A stretch of DNA of 52,602 nt from the NCBI GenBank assembly GCA_014874355.1, contig JACWAJ010000057.1:1-52602 (forward strand), given 5' to 3'. Shown here piece by piece: positions 9,044 to 17,548 of the stretch (the first letter of the stretch is position 1; every line of letters starts with the position of its first letter). The stretch is from a bacterium (lineage in GTDB: Bacteria; Chloroflexota; Dormibacteria; Aeolococcales; Aeolococcaceae). The translations under genes were made by a program, and so were the position numbers. Below the pieces are notes generated by a model that searched no databases, had not been told where the DNA came from, and was given only the letters and a program-made list of their open reading frames with translations.

Positions 9044-9398
9044 GTTGCGCTTGGGTGCCGCAGCACATCGAGTAGCCGGTGCCCGAGTGATGGAGCGTGC
9101 CCACACCCAAGAGTACTGCGCCGGCGGCGACAAACATGGTGGCGCGGGCCCAGCGGCGGTGAACCATCTGAGCCTCCGTTGCAGCCGTGACGGAAAGGGC
9201 GATGCTTGTGATGGCAACCATGACGATGACGGACCAGCACACCAACACGGCTACCGCCAGAGCCGCTTGCTCCGTCGGGAAATTGCCGAAGAGGTACTGT
9301 GAGGCAAGCTTCCAGTCGGGCATGCCAAGGCTTACCGCGGCGGCCACGACCAAAATCGTGGTCATGACGAGGCTAGGTAGTACGCGGCGCAGCTTCAT
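9006..9398 (-). CDS. Small three-helix membrane protein of the secretion locus
   Basis: This 130-residue protein has three hydrophobic segments (about 10-27, 45-70 and 85-103) and a short polar tail with a CC pair. It lies between the TadC-like gene and the CpaE-like ATPase on the same strand and overlaps the latter. Its position and size suggest a membrane accessory subunit of the apparatus. It does not look like a processed pilin: there is no clear prepilin cleavage motif. No family recognised. Confidence 0.65.
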   Translation of the reverse strand: MKLRRVLPSLVMTTILVVAAAVSLGMPDWKLASQYLFGNFPTEQAALAVAVLVCWSVIVMVAITSIALSVTAATEAQMVHRRWARATMFVAAGAVLLGVGTLHHSGTGYSMCCGTQAQHVAEAQQLAESR

Positions 9399-9414
9399 TA
9401 CGATAATTCCTCGC

Positions 9415-10317
9415 TCAGGAGCTTCCCAATCCTGAGGTGATGGCGGAGGCGGCCGGTGCGCCTATGAGCAGCAGCAGTGGGATTAGCATGCCTGCAACAG
9501 GGAGGGTAACAAGGATCTTGGCGCGTGCGGCCCTCATCTTGGCCTCGGCCAGGCGCTGCTGATAGATTGTTTTGGAGAGGCGGGTGAAAGTATCCCGCTC
9601 GCCAAGGCCGACGTTGGCATTGGCTGCGGCGTCGGCGACCATGCTGAACACGGGCATGTCATAGGCTTCAGAAATGAGCCGGTACAGTTCCACTGTGTTG
9701 TGATGCGGCGTCTTGATGATCTGTCGGTAGGCTCGGCGGTCGACTATGTACTCAAGATCGTTAGTGTCGACACACCGCGACAGGATACGAACGGCGTCTT
9801 CAAGTTGAAGGCCGCGACTGTCCGTCATTATCGAAACCAGCATCATCATGTCGCCAAGCGCCTTGCTTGCGTTCTCCCGCCGCTTCTTCACCTTGCTTCT
9901 CAAGTCGGTAATGACAGCCAGAATCGTCAGTATTCCGACGCCAAAGGCGGCGACCGGGGGCAGGCCGAACAGCCATTCCCCGCTTCGTGCATGTACAAAG
10001 ACGTCGATGGCCAGACAACCGGCCGTGGTGACTCCCCCAAGCAGCACGGCCCTAGCCAGGAACCCCAGCGGACTTGCATTCTTCCCGGCTATCGCGAGGA
10101 AGCGAGCTAGGTCGAGCTCGTCCTGGAGCCGGCGGATCAAAGACGAACCTGAGGCGAGTTTTTCCAGCCGGCCACGCGGTGTGGCATAACCGCGGAGTGC
10201 GGCGAGACGCCGCCAAGCCCGGACGTCGTTGGGCGTGAAGGCGTCCATCCAAGCAAAGAGTCCGGCCCAGAAGGCTACTAACAGCACTACGGCTCCAGCA
10301 TATGGGAGGAGACTAGC
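9415..10317 (-). CDS. tadC: TadC-like inner-membrane assembly protein
   Basis: About 300 residues, a GspF/TadC-type protein with membrane segments near residues 5-25, about 85-130 and at the C-terminus (about 270-290), separated by a cytoplasmic helical domain. Such proteins form the membrane platform on which the TadA ATPase acts. I chose GTG 10317 because AGGAG lies 7 bases upstream and the start overlaps the end of the TadB-like gene; the longer reading frame from 10374 lacks such support. Neighbouring TadB and TadA make the call firm at family level. Confidence 0.82.
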   Translation of the reverse strand, partial: ASLLPYAGAVVLLVAFWAGLFAWMDAFTPNDVRAWRRLAALRGYATPRGRLEKLASGSSLIRRLQDELDLARFLAIAGKNASPLGFLARAVLLGGVTTAGCLAIDVFVHARSGEWLFGLPPVAAFGVGILTILAVITDLRSKVKKRRENASKALGDMMMLVSIMTDSRGLQLEDAVRILSRCVDTNDLEYIVDRRAYRQIIKTPHHNTVELYRLISEAYDMPVFSMVADAAANANVGLGERDTFTRLSKTIYQQRLAEAKMRAARAKILVTLPVAGMLIPLLLLIGAPAASAITSGLGSS

Positions 10318-11206
10318 CACCGATATGCTCCTGCTGCTCGGCGAGTTTGCGTAGATTCCATCTCGTCCAGCCACGTGTCTTGACGATTAAGCCGAGCAAC
10401 CAAACGAGGACGCTAAAAATGCCAATTACGCTGAGCAGAACGATGTTGCCCGTCCAGGTCTGGTAGTAGGTGCGGAAGGTGTCGACGCGCAAAATCATGA
10501 CAAGCATGAATACCATCAGCCCCGACATGGCCATGGTCACGGCGCGTTGTTGGGTCAATGTGACCATGGACTCTTCCTCTACCTCCAACTGGGCGACTCC
10601 GATAGGCAGAAGAATGGTGTCGATCGATTCGATGAGTGCGTCGAGGCTGCGACTGCGTGCCCAAATCAACACTCCGCAAGCATATTCGACCACGGGTGAT
10701 CGCGACCGCTGACCAGCCTCTACGATGTTGGCTACGATCGATCCGCCTTGTGCCAGGGGCGCCAGGACATGCTTGAGATCCTTGCCAGGATTGCGACCGA
10801 TTTCCTGGAGTGCAGTGTCGAGAGATTGATTGCTGACCGCCATGCGGTCGCGAAGATCGCGTAGTCGTTCCAGAAAAGCCCGCTCCATTTTGATCCGGCG
10901 CGACGCCGAGCGTCCGGCGAGCAGGAAGCCCGAGGCCAACCAACCAATGAAAGGTCCGGCTATGTAGAGCAGGGCAATGTTGGACGAGAAGGCCAGGAGT
11001 TCACATGCGACACAGCAGCCTATACGAAAGGCAAGCCAGTACTTCCAGGGCCAACCAAGTCCTGCGGCGATGTCCTTCTGTGCTTCCAATCCGGGGAAGT
11101 TGCGTTCGCGAGACGGGATGCTGGTTCGCAACCTGCCCCAGTCGACCAAACACGCAGCAACACCGAGACCGCCGAGCAGCATGACGATGAATAGGACGAG
11201 GATCAT
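10313..11206 (-). CDS. tadB: TadB-like inner-membrane assembly protein
   Basis: About 297 residues, GspF-domain type. Membrane segments lie at about 1-20, 60-100, 215-240 and 250-275; the helical domain between contains RDRMAVSNQSLDTALQE. The ATG at 11206 overlaps the TadA stop codon (ATGA), which fixes the start and shows translational coupling. The TadB/TadC pair acts as the rotor-like platform in Tad and related type IV filament machines. Confidence 0.82.
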   Translation of the reverse strand: MILVLFIVMLLGGLGVAACLVDWGRLRTSIPSRERNFPGLEAQKDIAAGLGWPWKYWLAFRIGCCVACELLAFSSNIALLYIAGPFIGWLASGFLLAGRSASRRIKMERAFLERLRDLRDRMAVSNQSLDTALQEIGRNPGKDLKHVLAPLAQGGSIVANIVEAGQRSRSPVVEYACGVLIWARSRSLDALIESIDTILLPIGVAQLEVEEESMVTLTQQRAVTMAMSGLMVFMLVMILRVDTFRTYYQTWTGNIVLLSVIGIFSVLVWLLGLIVKTRGWTRWNLRKLAEQQEHIGG

Positions 11207-12600
11207 GGAAGCGGAATCTCGTCGCTCCAGAGGAATGGGCGAATCCGCGGAGCCAGCCTCTGGAGGTTGCCCACCAACTCGGTCATCCTTTCCCAGCCTC
11301 CGGAATCGGTCTGCCGGTAGACCCACTTGTGATTGCCGCCCCGTTCGACGGCGAGGATCCCTGTGAGGCGCCGCTTGCCTTCTTGATTGGCCAGGTGGAT
11401 GACGACGTGAATCGCCTGTTCGACGACACGCTTGGCCATCTTCTCGTTGCCGGAGAACCGGCGGTTCTCCATGACGTATTGCATGGCCTGGTCGACGGCG
11501 AGTTCGGCATCCTCAGCGTGAATAGTAGTCATCGAACCATCATGGCCTGTCATCAGCGCCTTACAGACGGCCGCCATCTCTTCCCCGCGAGACTCTCCCA
11601 GGATAATGCGGTCCGGCTGGAAGCGCAGAGCGTGCCGAACCAACTCGAACATGGATAGATGTTGGGCATCGGCATCAGAGCGGATGGACGGGATCGTAGA
11701 TATTGCCGAGGTGAGCGAGTGCCACGGCGTTCCATCACCACGATCTTGGTCCAGGTGGAGTTCGGCGCCATCCTCGACGACAACGAGGTGGTCGGACTCG
11801 CTGACCATGCCGGCGAGCACGCGCAGCAGGGTCGTCTTGCCGGTGGATGTCCCTCCGGCGACCATGATGTTGGCCCGGCCTCGTACCAAGGCTTCGATGA
11901 ACTTGGCTGTGGCATCGGGCATCACATGGCTGGACACGTAGTCGTCGAGCGTGCGGACCTTGAACCGAGCCGGCACGCGGATTGCGGCCTTGAGCCCGGC
12001 TTGACCCGAAACAGCAGGCTTCTTGGCGATGCACACGCGAATCACCGCGCCGACGTTGGCTTCGGCAATGGGCATGGCATCGGTGACCGACTGGTCGCCG
12101 GTGACGCCACGCAGGCGAATCACCTTGCGAAAGAACTCGATGCACTCATCGTCATTGTGGTACGGGCTGTTGCCGACCAGCGACAGCTTGCGGCCGACGG
12201 TCGACACGAGCCAGTGGTCGTATCCGAGGCATGTGATGTTCTCGAGATCGGCGCCGTAGATGAGCAGTGAAAGCGGGTATAGGTGCGACGCGAGAATCAC
12301 GGCATTGCGTTTGGCAATCTCGCGATATTGTGCGTTGACGGCAAGTTCGGACACCACGGCCAGCGGCAAGCCCGAGGTTTGCGGCGATTCGATGGCGCGG
12401 GTAATGACCCGGTTGACGTCGTCAAAGAGACGTTCTTCGTGTGCTACCGAGGCCGGTTCTCCGCCGCGCATCTGGGCGACCTTGTCGGCGAGAATCTGCG
12501 CGACATCATGCTCCTCGGCCGGAATCGACGGCCAGGGGCTTACCGGGACGTTACTGGGATCGGAGGCGGCGGGGCGCGTGGGGACGGTGGTGGCGCTCAC
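11203..12600 (-). CDS. tadA: TadA/CpaF-type secretion ATPase
   Basis: This 465-residue protein belongs to the VirB11/CpaF secretion ATPases. An N-terminal domain (to about residue 205) precedes the catalytic core with Walker A GGTSTGKTT at 249-257, an acidic VVVEDGAEL segment, a Walker B-type ILGESRGEE and the family motif TGHDGSMTTIHAED. It should form a cytoplasmic hexamer that powers assembly or retraction through TadB and TadC. It overlaps the flanking genes by 4 bases on both sides, so the ParA-like, TadA and TadB proteins are made from one message. Confidence 0.9.
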   Translation of the reverse strand: MSATTVPTRPAASDPSNVPVSPWPSIPAEEHDVAQILADKVAQMRGGEPASVAHEERLFDDVNRVITRAIESPQTSGLPLAVVSELAVNAQYREIAKRNAVILASHLYPLSLLIYGADLENITCLGYDHWLVSTVGRKLSLVGNSPYHNDDECIEFFRKVIRLRGVTGDQSVTDAMPIAEANVGAVIRVCIAKKPAVSGQAGLKAAIRVPARFKVRTLDDYVSSHVMPDATAKFIEALVRGRANIMVAGGTSTGKTTLLRVLAGMVSESDHLVVVEDGAELHLDQDRGDGTPWHSLTSAISTIPSIRSDADAQHLSMFELVRHALRFQPDRIILGESRGEEMAAVCKALMTGHDGSMTTIHAEDAELAVDQAMQYVMENRRFSGNEKMAKRVVEQAIHVVIHLANQEGKRRLTGILAVERGGNHKWVYRQTDSGGWERMTELVGNLQRLAPRIRPFLWSDEIPLP

Positions 12601-13313
12601 AGGTTCAGATCCTTACCAATGCCGGGCAATGTCATGGGAACGCCGCTGTCCCCCATTCGCGTGGCCTTGCGCTCGTCCCAAAGCCAGATGTCGCGGACCG
12701 GAAGGTCCGGGAGTTCACGCTCAATGCTCTCGATGATTTCCTTCTTCATCGCCCGACTGCGCTGGTGGCAGATGATGATCTCGCCATGGGGTGGACGCGC
12801 CACACGCAACACATTGATGCTGCGCGAGATCAGCGATGGGTCATCACGGATGACCACGAAAGCCCGGTGAAAGACTGCGCAAATTGCCTCGGCTCCGGCA
12901 CGCGGCGAGCGCAAGCCCGGATGAGACAGCGGGTGACCAAGATCGGCAATCGTGATCTCGAATTCGTGGTCGCTTAGGCCTTCGAAGGCGGGCTGCAGTT
13001 TGCGAAGGCTGTCCGAGATCTCGTACCCGTAGCTGCTCTGCAAGCCTGGAACTACCGACAGGTTGGGTCGTTGGGGGACGACCAGGGCCTGGTCCGCCAA
13101 CTCGTCAGGCATTGCCGGTCGATCTCCGAAGCAGTTGCCGATGCTGCGATCATCGTTCTTCAGATAGAGGGTGTCGGCGATCGTGCCACCCTCCATGTCA
13201 CAGTCCACCAGCATGACGCGGCGTGTCTCCGCCAGCGTCCATGCCAGCGACGTCGCCCAGTAGGACGACGTCTGACCGGCCCGAGTCGTGTAGACGGCGA
13301 TTAAGGTGCCCAT
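12597..13313 (-). CDS. ParA/MinD-fold protein with degenerate P-loop
   Basis: About 238 residues with the ParA/MinD layout: a start like MGTLIAVYTTRAGQTSS, then MLVDCDMEGGTIAD, then a DLGHP segment. In active members the first loop is KGGxGKT(T/S); here it reads TTRAGQTSS, so both key lysines are missing and ATP hydrolysis is doubtful. The ATG at 13313 is 2 bases below the stop of the CpaB-like gene; the longer upstream frame would run through that gene. It may be an inactive partner of the intact CpaE-like ATPase at 7109-9043. Confidence 0.78.
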   Translation of the reverse strand: MGTLIAVYTTRAGQTSSYWATSLAWTLAETRRVMLVDCDMEGGTIADTLYLKNDDRSIGNCFGDRPAMPDELADQALVVPQRPNLSVVPGLQSSYGYEISDSLRKLQPAFEGLSDHEFEITIADLGHPLSHPGLRSPRAGAEAICAVFHRAFVVIRDDPSLISRSINVLRVARPPHGEIIICHQRSRAMKKEIIESIERELPDLPVRDIWLWDERKATRMGDSGVPMTLPGIGKDLNL

Positions 13314-13315
13314 GA

Positions 13316-14026
13316 CTACGGGGTCGACGTGCTGGTGGGCACGGGCTGCGCTGAAGGTGAGCCGGACCCCTGCTGCGTGGTTGAATCCGAGCCGAGGAAG
13401 GCGGCCAGGCTGGAGATGTCGGTGTACTGAAGTACTGGAACAGGACCCGCAATCGTCTTGACCACGAAGACCTGCAGTTTCGAGGTGGTGTTGGGGGGAA
13501 TGTGCATCCATCCGGAGCTAAGCAGCACGGGCACCAGAACGGTCAAGGATCCCGGCGCCACCGATTGCACCCGAATGGCGTGGGCCGCTCGCTGTGGTGG
13601 GATGAGAGCTGGGCATGAAGCATCGGGGGTCGTGCCCGAAGCGCAACCCATCCAAAGGTAGACGTCGATCAGATCGCCAGGTGCCACCGCCGGGGTGCCG
13701 GAGATTGTGAGGGTGAGGGGGACGTTCTGATTGAGCGGGATGAGGTCGTCGTCACGCACGATGTCGCCTTTCTTCAGGCTGTCCGCAAACTGGAGCGAGC
13801 CGTCGGGAGACTTGCTTGTGAAAGTGAAGTCACTCTGGGCGCCTCTGAGTTGGGTCTCCTCGACCACGGGCTTGTCAAACGCCGCCCCGGCGTTGACGTT
13901 GTCCTTGACCCTCCATACGTGGAAGGTTTGCGAAGCGTTTTTGCTGGCCACCAAGAGGAGGCCGATCAGTGCGGCGACGATGACGATGCTGAAAAAACTA
14001 ATGGCGATCACACGGCGCCTGTCCAT
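13316..14026 (-). CDS. CpaB/RcpC-like SAF-domain protein
   Basis: This 236-residue protein has one N-terminal membrane helix (about 8-27), then a SAF-like domain with AFDKPVVEETQLR and KKGDIVRDDDLIPLN, then a beta-rich region with APGDLIDVYLW and a Ser/Thr/Pro-rich tail. CpaB/RcpC proteins sit on the outer side of the inner membrane in Tad systems and bind the cell wall or secretin. A strong GGAGGAGG ribosome-binding site precedes the ATG. It is the first gene of the tightly coupled run that continues through TadA. Confidence 0.75.
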   Translation of the reverse strand: MDRRRVIAISFFSIVIVAALIGLLLVASKNASQTFHVWRVKDNVNAGAAFDKPVVEETQLRGAQSDFTFTSKSPDGSLQFADSLKKGDIVRDDDLIPLNQNVPLTLTISGTPAVAPGDLIDVYLWMGCASGTTPDASCPALIPPQRAAHAIRVQSVAPGSLTVLVPVLLSSGWMHIPPNTTSKLQVFVVKTIAGPVPVLQYTDISSLAAFLGSDSTTQQGSGSPSAQPVPTSTSTP

Positions 14027-14184
14027 TATGCCTCCTCCGCTAGTCCAACATGCCCTGCGGGCAACGATTCTTGAAATGCCACAACAGCTTCCTTTACGAC
14101 AACTTTCAATGGTGTTGGTCGTTCAAACCGGTGATTTCGAGGGGATCATACCAAGAGTGCCAAGCGCATCCAGGGCGCATTCGA
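14027..14184. other. Upstream region of the secretion operon
   Basis: A 158-base gap between the CpaB-like gene and the next minus-strand gene. Apart from the ribosome-binding site next to 14026 I see no convincing promoter box, hairpin or repeat. A separate promoter for the operon is plausible but not shown. Confidence 0.3.
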
Positions 14185-14886
14185 TCAGCCTTGCAGCAGG
14201 CCGAGCGGCTGCTGACGCTGGGGGAGTGCAGCGACGGGGACATCTTGCCCGTAGGGTGGGTGCCAGTAGAGGGCCACTACTTCAACTCGGGAAATCGAAG
14301 CCGGGCGACGGAGATGTGCTTCGAGGGTGCGGTGAAGTGCCCGGCGTTGCCGGAAGGGACGGCGCAGCCGTACGCCAACACCGCCGAGAGACGAGGCCAG
14401 GCGAATCGCCACCTGTCCGGGATCCGGGCCGATGGCAAACGCCGATAGCGAGACAAGGAACTGCAGGTTGGGCATGGATCGCAGCGTCAACCCGAGGCCG
14501 GCCATGGTCTGCGAATCGATGTTGGCCAGTGCGTTGTAGGCTCCTCGGAGCGGATCGGTTCGCTGCCAGCCGAATGTCTGGCTCTCGAGAGCCAGGTTGC
14601 GCTCGGTCGGGATCATATTGACGAGTGCCACATCTTCGGCGACATCAATCATCTGCGAGATGACCCAGCCGGGCTCAACCGTGCCACCACAATGATCGGC
14701 GATGGTCGAGGCCGCGATGTCTTCGACATAGGCTTGTTGACAGTGAACGCCGAGCATCACGCGCTCACCGCGCAGCCCCAGCAGATAGAGGCCCAGCGCA
14801 CGTCCCGACGTCAACTGCCACAGGTCAGCGACAAGGCGCTCGGCGTCGGCCGGTGTAGGTATCGGGTAGGCTTCGACAAGATGCAT
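14185..14886 (-). CDS. Protein of unknown function upstream of the secretion locus
   Basis: About 233 residues with no clear signal peptide or membrane helix. The N-terminal domain (MHLVEAYPIPTPADAERL onward) carries a segment with a GLRGERVMLGVHC core; the C-terminal part is Arg-rich. I chose ATG 14886; a TTG at 14934 would add 16 residues. Its strand and position suggest it belongs with the secretion genes, but no family is recognised. Confidence 0.6.
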   Translation of the reverse strand: MHLVEAYPIPTPADAERLVADLWQLTSGRALGLYLLGLRGERVMLGVHCQQAYVEDIAASTIADHCGGTVEPGWVISQMIDVAEDVALVNMIPTERNLALESQTFGWQRTDPLRGAYNALANIDSQTMAGLGLTLRSMPNLQFLVSLSAFAIGPDPGQVAIRLASSLGGVGVRLRRPFRQRRALHRTLEAHLRRPASISRVEVVALYWHPPYGQDVPVAALPQRQQPLGLLQG

Positions 14887-14923
14887 CTGGCTCAGGTTAA
14901 CCTTATCTGGCAACGAAGGACAT

Positions 14924-15517
14924 TTGACGGACAATCTTGTGAAATCTGTGAACTCTTCCAGACACTTTCACGGTGGCCACAGGCTTAGAGTTTCACGCAT
15001 ACGTGTGCGGCTGTGGTTACGCATCGCCGTTTTGAGTATCGCCGGCCTCTTCCTGGCCGGTTTCATGGTTGTCTATGTCGGGATGCCGCTCTGGGCCCGT
15101 CACGAGTTGCTGCCGGCCGGCTCCCCGGCACCGTCAGTCCGTCTCTCCGACACCGGCGGTAAGACTGTAGACGTTTTCGCGGTGGCCGATGGTCGCCCTG
15201 TGCTCATCAACTTCTTCGACACGGAGTGTCCCGAGTGCCGTACCGAGGTGCCAACCCTTTGCCGGGTGGTCCGCGACCATCCTGAGATCTACATCGTGGG
15301 TGTGGAGTCCGCCGGTCATGGGGCGGTGGCCGTCAACTCGTTCCGGCGGGCCAACGGTCAAGGCTGTCTGGGCATCCCGCTACTCCTCGACCCCGGCCAT
15401 CGGGTGACGGATGCGTACCAAGTAGCCGGTACACCGACTGCCTATCTGGTCAAGAACGGGCGTATCAGCGCCTCAGCGGTTGGTGCCGATGAGATCGGCG
15501 CGCTGGTGGGAAAGTGA
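14924..15517 (+). CDS. TlpA/ResA-like membrane-anchored thioredoxin
   Basis: Up to 197 residues. A membrane anchor (about 32-52) precedes a redoxin domain with PAPSVRLSDTGGK, then the active-site motif CPEC in FFDTECPECRTEVP, and a GTPTAYLV segment carrying the cis-proline of thioredoxin folds. Such proteins reduce disulfides outside the membrane, often in cytochrome or metalloprotein maturation. The start is uncertain: TTG 14924 and GTG codons at 14939, 14948 and 15005 are all in frame before the helix. Confidence 0.75.
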   Translation: MTDNLVKSVNSSRHFHGGHRLRVSRIRVRLWLRIAVLSIAGLFLAGFMVVYVGMPLWARHELLPAGSPAPSVRLSDTGGKTVDVFAVADGRPVLINFFDTECPECRTEVPTLCRVVRDHPEIYIVGVESAGHGAVAVNSFRRANGQGCLGIPLLLDPGHRVTDAYQVAGTPTAYLVKNGRISASAVGADEIGALVGK

Positions 15518-15548
15518 GCGCGCCGTCAACGGGTGCCCGGCGAGCGGT

Positions 15549-16658
15549 CTAGTCGAGATATGCCTCAAGCTTGCTGCGTCGCGACGGATGACGCATCTTG
15601 CGCAGCGCCTTGGCTTCGATCTGGCGGATGCGCTCACGGGTGACGCCGAAACGCCGGCCGACCTCTTCGAGGGTGCGGGGATGCCCGTCTATCAGGCCGA
15701 AACGCAACTGAACGACGCGTCGCTCACGGGGTGTGAGCGTGTCCAGGACGTCTTCGACCTCGTTCGAGAGCATCGACAGCGATGCGGCCTCGACCGGTGC
15801 CACAGCACCCTTGTCCTCGATGAGGTCGCCCAGGTTGGAATCGCCTTCGTCACCGACGGGCGTCTCCAGTGAGACCGGATCGCGCGACACCTTGCGGATC
15901 TCGCGTACGCGCTCGGGCGTTAGACCGAGTTCCTCGGCAATCTCCTCGTCGTCGGGTTCGCGACCAAGTTCTTGGAGCAGGCGACGCGACACGCGCACCA
16001 GCTTGTTGACCATTTCGACCATGTGGACAGGTATGCGAATGGTGCGGGCCTGATCGGCAATGGCACGGGTGATGGCCTGGCGAATCCACCACGTTGCATA
16101 CGTCGAGAACTTATAGCCGCGGTGGTAATCGAACTTGTCCACGGCGCGCATGAGGCCCAGATTGCCCTCCTGGATCAGATCCAAGAAGGGCATGCCGCGA
16201 CCAAAGTACTTCTTGGCGATGCTGACGACAAGCCGCAGGTTGGCCTCGGCGAGGAGGTTCTTGGCCTCGTCATCACCGGCCTCGATGCGCATGGCGTACT
16301 CGACTTCCTGGTCCTTGTTGAGCAGGGCGACTTCGCCGATCTCCCTCAGGTACATGCGTACCGGGTCGTCGAGCGACGCGCCGGCGTCGACCAGCGCGAG
16401 CTTCTCGTCATCGAGTTCGTCGGCGGCATCTAGAGTTCCTTCCGCATCGCCGACGGTGATGCCCATGTCTCGGAAGAGTTGGAAGAGACGCTCGAACTGG
16501 TCGGGGTCGGCATCGATATCCGGAAACCCGCCGAGAATGTCGTCAGGGGAGAGTTCCCCGTGATCCTTACCCTTGACGATAAGTTGCTCTGCGATTTGGA
16601 TCAACGGATCGCTCGCGGCTGCTGTCGCCAGTGCCGCCTGCTTGTTTCCCGACGCCAT
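15549..16658 (-). CDS. rpoD: Principal RNA polymerase sigma factor (RpoD/SigA type)
   Basis: About 369 residues. Regions 1.2 ([18 protein letters not shown]), 2 ([19 protein letters not shown], then [19 protein letters not shown] and [13 protein letters not shown]), 3 and 4 ([15 protein letters not shown] and [19 protein letters not shown]) are all present. It should direct core RNA polymerase to housekeeping promoters. I chose ATG 16658, preceded by GAGGAAA, rather than the 566-residue reading frame, whose first ~195 codons look non-coding. The region 2.4 and 4.2 helices look canonical. Confidence 0.95.
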   Translation of the reverse strand: MASGNKQAALATAAASDPLIQIAEQLIVKGKDHGELSPDDILGGFPDIDADPDQFERLFQLFRDMGITVGDAEGTLDAADELDDEKLALVDAGASLDDPVRMYLREIGEVALLNKDQEVEYAMRIEAGDDEAKNLLAEANLRLVVSIAKKYFGRGMPFLDLIQEGNLGLMRAVDKFDYHRGYKFSTYATWWIRQAITRAIADQARTIRIPVHMVEMVNKLVRVSRRLLQELGREPDDEEIAEELGLTPERVREIRKVSRDPVSLETPVGDEGDSNLGDLIEDKGAVAPVEAASLSMLSNEVEDVLDTLTPRERRVVQLRFGLIDGHPRTLEEVGRRFGVTRERIRQIEAKALRKMRHPSRRSKLEAYLD

Positions 16659-16781
16659 CAAGGTTTCCTCGCGCGCTTTTAGATGAGGCGGGCCACATCC
16701 CCACACCCCTGGGATTCTGGCAGCTTCCGTCACAACCAGGTATGAACCACTCGCCATGGCGTCGGCGATACTTGTCGCGTC

Positions 16782-17537
16782 ATGCCTTGGTTCATGCGCC
16801 ACAAGAGGCGCGCCGTTGCGGCTCGGAGTTCGTTTGCCGAGGGTGTCCTGGCGATTCCCGCTGGAACCACATGCCTGGCAGTGGGTTGCTCCAGCGCGGA
16901 TGTCACGGCTTGCCACTATGTGGATGGCCGTGGGCGCCGCTGCGAGACGTACTGGTGCCCGGAGCATGTCCGCAGTGTCGCGTCGCAACCGTACTGTCCC
17001 AGGCATGCGGGCATCGTCATGGCGCTCAACCTCTCGGCCCGAAAGGGCCACCGTCCCGACATCGACAACCGTGCACCATCGCTGGCCAACTGGATCGGGA
17101 ACGATATGGACTTGGGACTGCGCAAGATTCTTCGCGAGGTCCTGGACCGGCACGATGCCGAAACCATAGTCGTCGAGCCGATCTGCTATGTATTCCGGGC
17201 CGGCAACAGGGAGCATGCCTGGGAACGGACATGGACACTTGCCAACCATGCGGGCATTACGCTCAGGATCTCCATCGGCGTTGTTGAATCAGCCGATGCG
17301 GTGGTGCGCGTTCGAGTAGGGGAGCGAACCCTCGAGGAGGTGGTTCCTCCCTGGGTGGAGCATCATCGCAGGCGCGAGGGTCTCGATCCGCATACGGATC
17401 TGCAGGAGCGTCGCGAGTTCTACATTCACCTGTTCGATGTCATTGGCGAGGCGGTGGGGCAACAGCGTTGCCGCCGTCTAGGGCTTGACGGCGGGCCAAC
17501 CGACATCTATCCGGACATCCCATCCGCGTCTGACTGA
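16782..17537 (+). CDS. Cys/His-rich protein of unknown function
   Basis: This 251-residue protein has a cluster of Cys and His in its N-terminal third (near residues 30-78: [37 protein letters not shown]) that resembles a zinc-binding module. The rest is a predicted alpha/beta domain rich in charged residues, with no signal peptide. It is divergent from rpoD and convergent with gltX. Family not recognised. Confidence 0.65.
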   Translation: MPWFMRHKRRAVAARSSFAEGVLAIPAGTTCLAVGCSSADVTACHYVDGRGRRCETYWCPEHVRSVASQPYCPRHAGIVMALNLSARKGHRPDIDNRAPSLANWIGNDMDLGLRKILREVLDRHDAETIVVEPICYVFRAGNREHAWERTWTLANHAGITLRISIGVVESADAVVRVRVGERTLEEVVPPWVEHHRRREGLDPHTDLQERREFYIHLFDVIGEAVGQQRCRRLGLDGGPTDIYPDIPSASD

Positions 17538-17548
17538 TGCCCGGGCTT

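Noticed and set aside
16659-17249. N-terminal extension of the sigma factor to 566 residues
   Set aside because: It overlaps the Cys-rich gene on the other strand and lacks sigma-like sequence; ATG 16658 has a good ribosome-binding site.
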